In this document: positions 26,657-35,342 of the stretch, one piece after another
How the letters are laid out: every line of letters starts with the position of its first letter
Position numbering within the stretch: position 1 is the stretch's first letter
Assembly (NCBI GenBank): GCA_019119355.1
Contig: DWXE01000040.1
Location: 124,001 to 188,000 of the forward strand
Length of the DNA stretch: 64,000 nucleotides
DNA from: Candidatus Eisenbergiella merdigallinarum
GTDB lineage: Bacteria > Bacillota > Clostridia > Lachnospirales > Lachnospiraceae
Direction of reading: 5' to 3'
Notes under the pieces: model-generated
The model's database searches: none
Told to the model about the DNA's origin: nothing
What the model saw: the letters and a program-made list of their open reading frames with translations, nothing else
Translations under genes and position numbers: made by a program

Positions 26657-26710
26657 ATTGAAAAATAAGCCCGATGGCTTATTTTTCAATCAGAATTTGT
26701 AATGCTTCGG
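26657..26710 (+). repeat. Short hairpin repeat element (copy A)
   Basis: A perfect 15-bp stem (26657-26671 and 26676-26690) with loop CGAT is followed by CAGAATTTGT and GCTTCGG directly before the next gene's ribosome binding site. The TTGAAAAAT...ATTTTTCAAT arms and the ATTTGT and GCTTCGG tail recur in the element at 53860-53980. It may also terminate the exporter transcript. Confidence 0.7.
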
Positions 26711-26723
26711 ACTGGAGGTAATG

Positions 26724-28169
26724 ATGGAAAAAAAGAGGAATCGTCAGGAGGACGGCGGCGGGGTCAACGGCGTCAGCATCAGCGTCCAGTCCTTTGTGAC
26801 CGCGCTGGCGATGCTGTTCGCGCTGATGGTGCTCACCTGGGCGGCCACGTTTTTCATCCCGGGCGGGGAGTTTCAGAGGGTGGAAGCCGACGGGCAAAAG
26901 CAGGTGCTGCCCGGAACTTACGCCCCTGTTGAGGGCGGGATCCCCTTCTGGAAATGGCTGCTTTCCCCGCTGCTGATGCTGGGAGCGGAGGGCGGCGGGA
27001 CCGTGATCGCCATCCTCGCCTTTTTGCTGGTTGTGGGAGGCATTTTTCACTGCATGGACAAAAGCGGGCTGATGTACTATATGCTCCAGGCCATCCGGCA
27101 CAAATACGGGAATAAGAAGTACCGGATGCTTTTGGCCGTCGTCCTGTTTTTCATGAGCATGGGTTCGTTTGTGGGCTCCTTTGAGGAATGCGTGCCCCTG
27201 GTGCCCATCGCGGTGGCCCTGGCGGTATCCATGGGGTGGGACGCGCTGACGGGGCTGGGGATGAGCATCCTGGCCGTCGGCTGCGGATTTTCCGCGGGAA
27301 TCTGCAACCCCTTTACGGTGGGGATCGCCCAGCAGCTGGCCGGCCTGCCCATGTTTTCCGGCGCCCTGCTGAGGATCCTCACCTTTGTGATCATCTACAT
27401 TTGCCTTTCCGTTTTCCTGGTGCGCTACGCCAGAAAGATCGAGGCCCATCCGGAGAAATCCCTTCTGTACGGAAAGAAGGCCGGCGGGCAGCAGGGGCTT
27501 TCTGATTTCGTGCCCCAGCCGGATAAGAGCCGGGGGCTGAAGCGCTTCATCGGCATTCTGGGAGCCGGGATCCTGCTGATTTTCGCTTCCGGATTCCTGC
27601 CCGTCCTGCAGGGCGTCCTGATGCCCATGATCGCGGTCCTCTTTCTGACCGCGGGGCTGTCCGCCGTGCGGGCCTGCCGGATGGAATGGGGGCAGATCGG
27701 CCGGTATTTTAAGGATGGGGCCGTGAGCCTTCTTCCCGCCGTCCTGCTGATCCTGATGGCGGGAAGCGTCCGCTATACGCTGACCGAAGCCAGGATCCTG
27801 GATACGATCCTGTACGCGGTATCCTCCTTCATCGAACGGATGCCGGCCGGCGCTGCGGCCCTGCTCCTGTACGCATTCGTCATGATCATGAATTTTTTCA
27901 TTTCCTCGGGCTCCGCCAAGGCCTTCCTGATGATGCCCCTGATCTGCCCGGTGGCGGATTTCTGCGGCATTTCCAGGCAGCTGGGGGTGCTGGCCTTCGC
28001 CTTCGGGGACGGGTTTTCCAACGTTTTCTTCTTCACCAATCCGGTGCTTTTGATCAGCCTGGGGCTGGCGGGAGTGGGGTACGGGACCTGGATCCGGTGG
28101 AGCTATAAAATCCAGCTGGTCATTTTGGCCGCAACAGGCATGATTCTGTTCGCCGCCACATATTTTTAA
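26724..28169 (+). CDS. YfcC-type (DcuC/AbgT-like) anaerobic carrier
   Basis: A 481-aa integral membrane protein with about 12 hydrophobic spans. The N-terminal TFFIPGGEFQR segment, the GSFVGSFEECVPLVPIAVAL loop and the FISSGSAKAFLMMPL segment are characteristic of the YfcC family of secondary transporters annotated as C4-dicarboxylate or basic amino acid carriers. The actual substrate is unknown for most members. Two ATGs are possible (26721, 26724); spacing to GGAGG favours the second. The gene lies 38 bp ahead of a peptidase that may be co-transcribed, hinting at amino acid or peptide-derived substrates. Confidence 0.88.
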   Translation: MEKKRNRQEDGGGVNGVSISVQSFVTALAMLFALMVLTWAATFFIPGGEFQRVEADGQKQVLPGTYAPVEGGIPFWKWLLSPLLMLGAEGGGTVIAILAFLLVVGGIFHCMDKSGLMYYMLQAIRHKYGNKKYRMLLAVVLFFMSMGSFVGSFEECVPLVPIAVALAVSMGWDALTGLGMSILAVGCGFSAGICNPFTVGIAQQLAGLPMFSGALLRILTFVIIYICLSVFLVRYARKIEAHPEKSLLYGKKAGGQQGLSDFVPQPDKSRGLKRFIGILGAGILLIFASGFLPVLQGVLMPMIAVLFLTAGLSAVRACRMEWGQIGRYFKDGAVSLLPAVLLILMAGSVRYTLTEARILDTILYAVSSFIERMPAGAAALLLYAFVMIMNFFISSGSAKAFLMMPLICPVADFCGISRQLGVLAFAFGDGFSNVFFFTNPVLLISLGLAGVGYGTWIRWSYKIQLVILAATGMILFAATYF

Positions 28170-28206
28170 GAAAAACGGCGCCGGAACACAGGCCGGGGAG
28201 ACTGGT

Positions 28207-28827
28207 TTGATCGAAAAAGGGATGGAAGACGATTTCCTTCCGGAATTTTACGCGGAAAAAATTCCGGATGAGGTATTTCGACGGATGAGGGGAAAATCCT
28301 TTCGGGAGGGCTGTCCGGTGTCCCGGGAAGAGCTCCGTTACCTGAAGATATCCCACTTCGGATTCGACGGTATGCCGAGGACGGGGGAGATGGTGGCCGC
28401 CGGGCGGATCGCGGACGATCTGCTGGAGATTTTCCAAAAACTGTTTCAGGCCCGGTATCCCATCGAGAGGATCCGCCTGATCGACGACTACGGCGGGAGC
28501 GACGCGGCGTCCATGCGGGATAACAATACGTCCTGTTTTCATTTCCGGACGATTTCCGGCTCAAAAAAACTGTCAAAACACAGTCTGGGGCTGGCGGTAG
28601 ACGTCAATCCGTTGTATAATCCTTATGTGAAAACCGCGGGGGATAGGGTGGTGACGGAGCCTCCGGAAGCGTGGGCTTATGCGGACAGATCCGCGGAATT
28701 TCCCCATAAGATCACGGAGGAAGATCTGTGCTGCCGGCTGTTTTGCAGGTACGGCTTCGAATGGGGAGGGGCCTGGAAGGCAGTCAGGGACTATCAGCAT
28801 TTCGAAAAGAAGATTCCCGAACCGTGA
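28207..28827 (+). CDS. M15-family D-Ala-D-Ala carboxypeptidase-like protein
   Basis: A 206-aa zinc peptidase of the VanY/M15 group. The metal-binding SKHSLGLAVD block gives H125 and D132, and the later DYQHFEK block supplies the third histidine. These proteins trim peptidoglycan stem peptides or act as endolysin-type peptidases. No signal peptide or membrane anchor is visible, so the substrate could be imported muropeptides or dipeptides. The start codon is TTG at 28207; in-frame ATG codons follow at 28222 and 28285. The gene follows the YfcC carrier closely. Confidence 0.85.
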   Translation: MIEKGMEDDFLPEFYAEKIPDEVFRRMRGKSFREGCPVSREELRYLKISHFGFDGMPRTGEMVAAGRIADDLLEIFQKLFQARYPIERIRLIDDYGGSDAASMRDNNTSCFHFRTISGSKKLSKHSLGLAVDVNPLYNPYVKTAGDRVVTEPPEAWAYADRSAEFPHKITEEDLCCRLFCRYGFEWGGAWKAVRDYQHFEKKIPEP

Positions 28828-28879
28828 AACAGAAGAACAGGAGAAGAAAGGGCCGCCCACAGGGCGGGGGGTGAGGAAC

Positions 28880-29293
28880 ATGGAAACGAAACTGAAACTG
28901 GAGAAGAACGACTGGATCCGGCTGGGATCTTTCGCGGGAGGAGCGGCGGTGCTCTTTTATCTGGCGCCGTTCATCCTTCAGTATACGCCGGAGAACATAC
29001 AGGCGGGAGGAAGCCTGCTGCTGATGCTTTTGATCAATCAGATCTTCGCCGCCGTGGTGGGATGGCATTCCAACTACATTCCGAAATACGGCGTCTATAT
29101 TCCGGCGGCAGTGGTGGCGCTCTACTTCCTGTCGGAACTCCTCTTTCTGGAGCAGGTCACCTGGTCCCTGGAGATGAACTATCTGGAGACCGGGTACATC
29201 GTTTACTTTTTGAGGAAGATCCTGATCAAGCGGCAGGCCATGCAGCAGAAGCGGGATCAGAAGCCCTTTCCGAAGGGGCTGGGGCGCAGATAG
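28880..29293 (+). CDS. Small membrane protein of unknown function
   Basis: A 137-aa protein with three clear hydrophobic spans (about residues 15-35, 43-63 and 72-92) and a basic C-terminal tail rich in Lys, Arg and Gln. GGGGGTGAGG upstream supplies the ribosome binding site. I do not recognise the family. It lies 52 bp after the M15 peptidase in the same direction and is closed by a strong terminator, so it may belong to a YfcC-peptidase-membrane-protein unit. Confidence 0.75.
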   Translation: METKLKLEKNDWIRLGSFAGGAAVLFYLAPFILQYTPENIQAGGSLLLMLLINQIFAAVVGWHSNYIPKYGVYIPAAVVALYFLSELLFLEQVTWSLEMNYLETGYIVYFLRKILIKRQAMQQKRDQKPFPKGLGRR

Positions 29294-29306
29294 GAGCGTA
29301 TTTGAG

Positions 29307-29380
29307 AACGGGGCGCGCGGCTTTGACGGTTTCCGGCTTTTTTGGCCGGGGCCCGAAGCTGCGCGCCCCGTTTTGCGTTT
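29307..29380. terminator. Terminator between convergent genes
   Basis: A 17-bp inverted repeat with one G-T pair (29307-29323 and 29356-29372) and a T-rich flank ends the small membrane protein gene. The arms also begin with AA, so it may serve the convergent SDR gene. Confidence 0.85.
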
Positions 29381-29446
29381 TGACGCTCGACGTTTCGGAG
29401 GTTCCGGGCGGAAACGATCGGCGTCATGGGACGATCCTGCAGGATC

Positions 29447-30169
29447 CTACAGGAAGCCGCCGTCCAGCGCGATGATCTGGCCGGTCAGATAGGATGGGGA
29501 ACCGGCCAGCTGGAGCGCCAGCGCGGCCACCTCTTCGGCGCTGCCCAGGCGGTCCGCCGGAATTTCTTCGATCAGCGCCCGCATTTCCTCTTCGGAGAAG
29601 CAGCGGTTCATATCCGTGTCGATGACCCCGCAGGCGATGGCGTTGACCTGGATGTTGCTGGGGGCCAGCTCCTTTGCCAGCGCCTTCGTCAGGCTGTTGA
29701 CCGCGCCTTTGGAGGCGGAATAGGCGGCTTCCATGGAAGCGCCAGCACTTCCCCAGACCGAGGAAATGTTGAGGATCTTTCCCCGCTTTTCGTGCACCAT
29801 GAGGGGGACGGCCAGCTTGCACGTATAAAAACAGCTGTCCAGGTTGGTGGCCATGATCCGGCGCCATTCCTCCGGGCTCATGTCGGAGAGCAGGCCGATG
29901 TGGGAGATCCCCGCGTTGTTGACCAGGACGTCCAGCCGGCGGATGCCTGAGAAAAGGGACTGCACGGCGGCGAAATCGCCCATGTCGCCGCAGAACGGGA
30001 CGGCGCGGACGCCGAAGCGTTCGGAAAGGTCCCGGCAGAGCTGTTTCAGGGATTCCTCCGAGCGCAGGCAGGTGAGGAAGAGATCGTAGCCTGCGGAGGC
30101 GAAAGCGCAGGCGATGGCGCGGCCGATTCCCCGGGAAGCGCCGGTGATGAGAGCAGTTTTATGTTCCAT
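29447..30169 (-). CDS. SDR family oxidoreductase (FabG/YmfI-like)
   Basis: A 240-aa short-chain dehydrogenase/reductase. The N-terminus has the cofactor motif TGASRGIG, then NNAG near residue 90. The catalytic Ser is in NISSVWG, with Tyr and Lys in YSASKGA. The C-terminus LTGQIIALDGGF is typical of FabG-type enzymes. It stands alone, outside a fatty-acid operon, so it may be the elongation-factor-P 5-aminopentanone reductase YmfI type rather than 3-ketoacyl-ACP reductase; sequence alone does not decide. AGGAGGTTAT lies upstream of the start. Confidence 0.88.
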   Translation of the reverse strand: MEHKTALITGASRGIGRAIACAFASAGYDLFLTCLRSEESLKQLCRDLSERFGVRAVPFCGDMGDFAAVQSLFSGIRRLDVLVNNAGISHIGLLSDMSPEEWRRIMATNLDSCFYTCKLAVPLMVHEKRGKILNISSVWGSAGASMEAAYSASKGAVNSLTKALAKELAPSNIQVNAIACGVIDTDMNRCFSEEEMRALIEEIPADRLGSAEEVAALALQLAGSPSYLTGQIIALDGGFL

Positions 30170-30295
30170 ATGGGATAACCTCCTTCGTCCGGCCCATTAT
30201 AGCATCGATCCGGAAAAATGTACACAGCGCCCCGGGGAATGCGCGGGAAACCCGCAGCGGCGGCAGCGGCCGGGCCGGAGAAAGCGCTGACGGCG

Positions 30296-30324
30296 TTGAC
30301 GAACGGCCCCCTTTCCCGTATACT
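30296..30324 (+). promoter_or_regulatory. Promoter of thioredoxin reductase
   Basis: TTGACG (30296-30301) and TATACT (30319-30324) with ideal 17-bp spacing lie 63 bp before the start codon. Confidence 0.8.
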
Positions 30325-30386
30325 GAATAGCAGAATGTGGAATCATAGCGGATAGCGAGAGGAAGGAATCAAGGAGGGAACCTGAG

Positions 30387-31304
30387 ATGTACGATCTGAT
30401 CGTGATCGGTTCCGGGCCGGCGGGCCTGGGGGCCGCGGTATACGGAAAGAGGGCGGGGCTGTCCACGCTGGTGCTGGAGCAGGCGCCCATGAGCGGCGGA
30501 CAGATCCTGAATACCTGGGAGGTGGATAACTATCTGGGGCTGCCGGGGATCAGCGGCTTCGACATGGGGATGCAATTCCGGGAACATGCGGAAAAGCTGG
30601 GAACGCAGTTTCGGGAAGCGGAGGTGACCGGCGTCGAGAACGGCGCGGACCGGAAAATCGTGAAGACTTCGGAAGGGGATTTCGAGGCGGGGGCGGTGAT
30701 CATCGCCACCGGTGCGGCCCACAGGAAGCTGGGCGTGCCGGGAGAGGAGCGGCTCTCCGGGATGGGGGTTTCCTATTGCGCCACCTGCGACGGAGCTTTT
30801 TTCCGGGACAGGACCGTGGCGGTGATCGGCGGCGGGGACGTGGCCGTAGAGGATGCGATCTTTCTGGCCAGAGGGTGCAAAAAGGTGTATGTGGTGCACC
30901 GGAGGGATGAGCTGCGGGCGGCCAAAAGCCTGCAGGATCAGCTTTTCGCCCTCCCCAATGTGGAAATGGTCTGGAACTGCACGGTAAACGATATTCTGGG
31001 CGAAGACGCGGTGACGGGGCTTTCCCTGCACGACAAAAAGGAGGGGAAGGACCGGGAGCTGGCGGTGGACGGCGTGTTCGTCGCCGTGGGGATCTCGCCC
31101 AATTCCGCCGCCTTCGCGGGCGTTGTGAAGGCCGACGAAAACGGCTGGCTGGAGGCGGGGGAGGACTGCGCCACCAGCGTGCCGGGGATCTTTGCCGCCG
31201 GCGACGTGCGCACCAAGAAGCTCAGGCAGGTGATTACGGCCGTGGCCGACGGGGCCAACGCCGTGGCCTCCGCGCAGGAATATTTTCTGAAGAGAAAAGG
31301 ATGA
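30387..31304 (+). CDS. trxB: Thioredoxin-disulfide reductase
   Basis: A 305-aa flavoprotein that reduces thioredoxin with NADPH. The N-terminal FAD motif GSGPAGLGAAVY, the redox-active C131-A-T-C134 in YCATCDGAFF, the NADPH-binding IGGGDVA and the C-terminal GIFAAGDVR are all in place. The length is normal for low-molecular-weight TrxB. It has its own promoter and terminator. AGGAGG precedes the ATG. No thioredoxin gene is adjacent. Confidence 0.95.
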   Translation: MYDLIVIGSGPAGLGAAVYGKRAGLSTLVLEQAPMSGGQILNTWEVDNYLGLPGISGFDMGMQFREHAEKLGTQFREAEVTGVENGADRKIVKTSEGDFEAGAVIIATGAAHRKLGVPGEERLSGMGVSYCATCDGAFFRDRTVAVIGGGDVAVEDAIFLARGCKKVYVVHRRDELRAAKSLQDQLFALPNVEMVWNCTVNDILGEDAVTGLSLHDKKEGKDRELAVDGVFVAVGISPNSAAFAGVVKADENGWLEAGEDCATSVPGIFAAGDVRTKKLRQVITAVADGANAVASAQEYFLKRKG

Positions 31305-31312
31305 AACGAAAG

Positions 31313-31361
31313 AACCCCGGGTGAAATCCGCGAAGAAACGGATTCCGCCCGGGGTTTTTTA
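31313..31361 (+). terminator. Terminator of trxB
   Basis: An 18-bp imperfect stem (31313-31330 and 31339-31356) runs straight into six T residues. Confidence 0.9.
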
Positions 31362-32897
31362 TCGGATCACGGCGAAGGACTGGGCGCCCAGGGTCAGGCT
31401 GTTTTTGTCGGCCTTCGCGGAACCGATGGAGAAGATCACTTCGCCCGGCGCAGGCAGGGAACAGGTCTGTTCGCTGCCGGAGGGGTTGATGGCCAGCACC
31501 AGGCTGCCCCTGTGGTAAACGAAGGGCTGTCCGGCCTTCGTCTGGATCTGCGCGAAGTCGGCGTCGGCCTGGAGATCCTCTTCCCGGTGGCGCAGGGCCA
31601 GCAGCGCTTTCACCGTAGAGAGCAGGGAGTCGGGATCGTTTTCCTGCGCGGATACGGTGGGCGCGTCCGGGGCGGGATCCACGGGCAGGTACAGGTCGTC
31701 TGCGCTGCCTTCGGAGAAGCCCAGGTTTTTGCCCTCATTCCACTGCATGGGCGTGCGGGAACCGGTGCGGAAATAGCCGCCCTCTTTGGTGGGGAGATCC
31801 AGATAGCGCATGCCGATCTCGTCCCCGTAGTACAGGAAGGGCGCGCCGGGCATGGTGAACAAAAAGGCGTAAGCCAGCTTGAGTTCCGGAATATCCAGGC
31901 CGAGACGGGGGCGTCTGGTGTCGTGGTTGCAGGTCAGCAGGCAGAAATAGCCGTCTTCCTTCGTATCCAGATAGCGGGGCAGATAGTCTTTCAAAAAGGC
32001 GTTGATATCCCCGCCCGCATCCTTCTTGAAATAGCTGTGATCCGCGCCGTCCGGATGGTTTTCGTAATCCCGCATCAGCGTGGAGTAGCCGTTGCCCCCT
32101 CCGTTCAAGAAAAAGTCCATGTGGAACCCGGCCTTTAAGGACTGCTGCGGCTCGCTCCATTCCGCCACGATGGCGGCCTCCGGATATTCGCGGTCCAGCA
32201 TTTCCCGGACGTTTCTCCAGATGGCGCAGGTGCCGGATTTCTTTTCGTCGTCGTTCTTCACCAGGGAAGCGGCCATGTCCACCCGGTATCCGTCGCAGCC
32301 CAGATCCAGCCAGAAGCGCATCACGTCCTTCATGGCCTCCCGGGTGGCGATGCAGTCCGGATGATCCACGGGCAGCTGCCAGGGCTGGTCGATCCGGTAA
32401 AAGCCGTAGTTCAGCGCGGGCTGGCACTTGAAGAAGTTGAGCACATAGACGCCGCTTCTCTCGCTCTCGCCGCCCACATAGGGAAAGCCTTTGGCAGGCT
32501 CGAAGCAGAAGTTCGTCCAGGGATAGCGGTTGGAGTATTCGTTTTTCTCCGCCTTCTGGCTCATGCGGAACCACTCGTGCTCTTCGGATGTGTGGCCGGG
32601 CACCAGATCCAGCAGGACATGCATCTGCCGTTTATGCGCCTCGTCGAACAGGCGGACCAGATCCTCGTTGGTGCCGTAGCGGGGCGCCACCTTTTTATAG
32701 TCCCTCACGTCATAACCTGCATCCTTGAACGGGGAATCGAAGCAGGGATTGATCCACAGGGCGTTGCAGCCCAGGCCTCGGATATAGTCCAGCTTTTCGA
32801 TGATCCCGTTAAAGTCCCCGATCCCGTCCCCGTTGGTATCGTAAAAGGACTGGGGATAAATTTCGTAAAAAACAGCGTCTTTCAACCACTTTGGCAT
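31359..32897 (-). CDS. GH13 alpha-glucosidase (oligo-1,6-glucosidase type)
   Basis: A 512-aa family 13 enzyme hydrolysing alpha-glucosidic bonds in small oligosaccharides. Region I is DLVPGHTS, the nucleophile is D207 in GYRVDMA, and the acid/base is E246 in IVAEWSE. The third catalytic region is CNHDTRR. The start QSFYDTNGDGIGDFNGI is typical of oligo-1,6-glucosidases and trehalose-6-phosphate hydrolases. It is shorter than many (about 560 aa). GAGGAGG lies 10 bp before the ATG. There is no signal peptide. It is monocistronic and convergent with trxB. Confidence 0.93.
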   Translation of the reverse strand: MPKWLKDAVFYEIYPQSFYDTNGDGIGDFNGIIEKLDYIRGLGCNALWINPCFDSPFKDAGYDVRDYKKVAPRYGTNEDLVRLFDEAHKRQMHVLLDLVPGHTSEEHEWFRMSQKAEKNEYSNRYPWTNFCFEPAKGFPYVGGESERSGVYVLNFFKCQPALNYGFYRIDQPWQLPVDHPDCIATREAMKDVMRFWLDLGCDGYRVDMAASLVKNDDEKKSGTCAIWRNVREMLDREYPEAAIVAEWSEPQQSLKAGFHMDFFLNGGGNGYSTLMRDYENHPDGADHSYFKKDAGGDINAFLKDYLPRYLDTKEDGYFCLLTCNHDTRRPRLGLDIPELKLAYAFLFTMPGAPFLYYGDEIGMRYLDLPTKEGGYFRTGSRTPMQWNEGKNLGFSEGSADDLYLPVDPAPDAPTVSAQENDPDSLLSTVKALLALRHREEDLQADADFAQIQTKAGQPFVYHRGSLVLAINPSGSEQTCSLPAPGEVIFSIGSAKADKNSLTLGAQSFAVIR

Positions 32898-33013
32898 GAT
32901 CGTTTCCTCCTCGTCGCATCGCGTTTTTTTCTGATTCCACCATACGACACGGAAGGGAAAATGTCTTGCAGAATCCTATGCAAAACTAACACGATCCCAT
33001 TTTTGCGCATTCG

Positions 33014-33042
33014 TTGACGGGGGGAAAACAACCGGATATAAT
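33014..33042 (+). promoter_or_regulatory. Promoter of araC-type regulator and fucosidase operon
   Basis: TTGACG (33014-33019) and a consensus TATAAT (33037-33042) have 17-bp spacing, 49 bp before the regulator start. Confidence 0.82.
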
Positions 33043-33090
33043 GGGGGAAACGGATACGAAACTGCCGTGCGAACAGGAAGGATGAGAGGC

Positions 33091-34002
33091 ATGAAGGAAG
33101 AGGAAATTTCCCGCTTTAAGGAGAGGGCGGACCACGGGGATGTGCTGATGCCCATTCGCCGCTATCGGTGCATCGTGCCCAATACCTATCAGGATTTGTC
33201 CCTCCACTGGCACGAGGAAGCGGAGATCGGCTGGATCGAGGACGGGGAGATCGATTACGTCATCGATTTTCAATCTTACCGGGTGAAGAAGGGCGATCTG
33301 ATCCTGATCGCGCCCCGCGTCCTCCATGCGGCCCACGCGGTGGCCGGGAAGGGGATGATTTCGGACAGCCTGGTATTCCATCTGGACATGCTGGGCTATC
33401 AGACGCCGGACGCCTGTACCATCCGCTATATCAGCCCCCTGCAGAACGGGAAATACCGTTTCGTCCCGGTGGTGCGCTGCGGCCAGCCCGGGCATGAGGA
33501 GCTGATCGAGTGCCTGCGGGAGCTTCTGGACCGGGTACAGCCCAAAGACGCGGAGAAGCGGCGGGAGGAAGAGACGGGGGAGGAGCTGCACCGAAAGGAG
33601 CTTTTGTTCCGCTTTTTCCGCCTGCTGTATCAGCACGGTTACGTGGTGCGAAACGGGGGCGAAAGCGAGGATTCGGGAGCGGCGGAAAAGATGAAGCAGG
33701 TGCTGACCTACATCCGGAGCCATTATGCGGAGCCGTTTACCGTGGGGCAGCTGGCGGATTTCTGCCATTTCAGCGAGACGTATTTCATGAGCTTTTTCAA
33801 GCGCTACGCCGGAATGACCTGCATGGAATACGTGAATCAGTACCGCCTGTCCAGAGCGGCCCGCACCCTGGTGCAGACGGACCGGCCGGTGACGGAGGCG
33901 GCGCTGGAGAACGGGTTTCGGAATATTTCCTATTTTAACCGGCAGTTTCGCAGGCAGTACGGCACCACGCCCCGGGAATACCGGAAGGCGGCCAGACAGT
34001 AA
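33091..34002 (+). CDS. AraC family transcriptional regulator
   Basis: A 303-aa regulator. The N-terminal cupin domain (about 20-170) has the histidines of a sugar-binding barrel (LSLHWHEEAEIGWIEDGEI). The C-terminal AraC domain has two helix-turn-helix units, ending in NISYFNRQFRRQYGTTPREYR. The ATG at 33091 follows AGGAAGG at 8-bp spacing, although the frame is open back to 33067. It lies 11 bp upstream of the fucosidase and is probably an activator that responds to a fucose-containing or other sugar ligand and drives its own operon. Confidence 0.92.
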   Translation: MKEEEISRFKERADHGDVLMPIRRYRCIVPNTYQDLSLHWHEEAEIGWIEDGEIDYVIDFQSYRVKKGDLILIAPRVLHAAHAVAGKGMISDSLVFHLDMLGYQTPDACTIRYISPLQNGKYRFVPVVRCGQPGHEELIECLRELLDRVQPKDAEKRREEETGEELHRKELLFRFFRLLYQHGYVVRNGGESEDSGAAEKMKQVLTYIRSHYAEPFTVGQLADFCHFSETYFMSFFKRYAGMTCMEYVNQYRLSRAARTLVQTDRPVTEAALENGFRNISYFNRQFRRQYGTTPREYRKAARQ

Positions 34003-34013
34003 GGAGGTTTTGC

Positions 34014-35342
34014 ATGAAAAGACAGAAAAAAGAGGATATTTTCAGAAGGACGGAGTGGTTTCGTAACGACAGGTTCGGCCTGTTCATTCACTGGGGGCTG
34101 TATTCCATTCCGGCGGCCGGGGAGTGGATGATGTCGGAGCGCCGGATGTCGGCGGAAGAGTACCGCCCCTATTTCGATCAGTTCGATCCCGTGGACTTCG
34201 ACCCGAAGGTCTGGGCGAGGCTGGCGAAGGAAGCGGGGATGCGCTACGCTGTGCTGACGGCCAAGCACCACGACGGTTTCTGCCTGTTCGATTCGGCACT
34301 GACGGACTACAAGGCCACGAATACGAAGGCGGGAAGGGATCTGGTGAGGGAGTTTCTGGACGCCTTCCGGGCGGAAGGGCTGAAGGTCGGGCTCTATTTT
34401 TCCGTGATCGACTGGCACCATCCGGATTTCCCTAAATTCTCGGACCGCCATCACCCCATGCGGGGCAATCCGGCTTACGCGGACGAGAAAGTGGATTTCG
34501 ACCGGTATCTGGAGTACATGCACGGTCAGGTGAAGGAGCTGGTGAGCGGCTACGGGAAGCTGGACCTCATGTGGTTTGACTTTTCCTACGACGATATGAC
34601 CGGGGAAACCTGGAAGGGGGAGGAGCTGATCGATCTGGTCCGGGCGTATCAGCCGGATATCGTTCTGGACAACCGGCTGGAGGGCTCCAGCGAATACAAC
34701 GGCAGCATCGCCTGGGACGAGCCCTATGTCTGCAGCGGGGATTTCGCCAGCCCGGAACAGATCATCCCTCCGGAAGGGGTGCAGGACGACGCGGGCAGGG
34801 CGATTCCCTGGGAGCTGTGCGCCACCATGAACAACCACTGGGGATACTGCAGCTTCGACCATACCTGGAAGTCCTCCTCCATGCTCGTCCGCAAGTTGGT
34901 GGAGTGCGTCAGCAAGGGCGGCAATATGATCCTCAACGTGGGCCCGGACGCGAAGGGCAACTTCCCGGAGGAGAGCGTGAAGCGGCTTTTGGAAATCGGC
35001 GCGTGGATGAAGAAAAACGGCGACAGCATTTACGGCTGCGGGATCAGCGAATTTCCCAAGCCGGAGTGGGGGCGCTATACTCAGAAGGGCAACCGCGTCT
35101 ACGCCCACGTCTACGAGGAACCCCTGGGAGCCCTGCCCCTCTACGGGATTTCCCCGGACCGGATCCGGCGGGTGACCATGCTTTCCGACGGCAGCCAGGT
35201 GAACCGGGGCGAGGCGTGGAACACGGTCCTGTTCCCTCACATCCCCTTCGTCAGCTGGGGAGAGAACCCGGTCTACACCTGGCCCCTTCCCGACAGCGTG
35301 GATACGGTGCTGGAGATTGAGCTGAAGGAGAAGGCCGAATGA
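34014..35342 (+). CDS. GH29 alpha-L-fucosidase
   Basis: A 442-aa enzyme removing alpha-linked L-fucose from glycans. The N-terminus RFGLFIHWGLYSIPA and LTAKHHDGFCLFDS are hallmark GH29 segments. The nucleophile is D189 in LMWFDFSYD. It lacks the C-terminal beta-sandwich of longer fucosidases and has no signal peptide, so it acts inside the cell on imported oligosaccharides. AGGAGG overlaps the 11-bp gap from the regulator. The stop overlaps the next gene's start in ATGA. Confidence 0.94.
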   Translation: MKRQKKEDIFRRTEWFRNDRFGLFIHWGLYSIPAAGEWMMSERRMSAEEYRPYFDQFDPVDFDPKVWARLAKEAGMRYAVLTAKHHDGFCLFDSALTDYKATNTKAGRDLVREFLDAFRAEGLKVGLYFSVIDWHHPDFPKFSDRHHPMRGNPAYADEKVDFDRYLEYMHGQVKELVSGYGKLDLMWFDFSYDDMTGETWKGEELIDLVRAYQPDIVLDNRLEGSSEYNGSIAWDEPYVCSGDFASPEQIIPPEGVQDDAGRAIPWELCATMNNHWGYCSFDHTWKSSSMLVRKLVECVSKGGNMILNVGPDAKGNFPEESVKRLLEIGAWMKKNGDSIYGCGISEFPKPEWGRYTQKGNRVYAHVYEEPLGALPLYGISPDRIRRVTMLSDGSQVNRGEAWNTVLFPHIPFVSWGENPVYTWPLPDSVDTVLEIELKEKAE

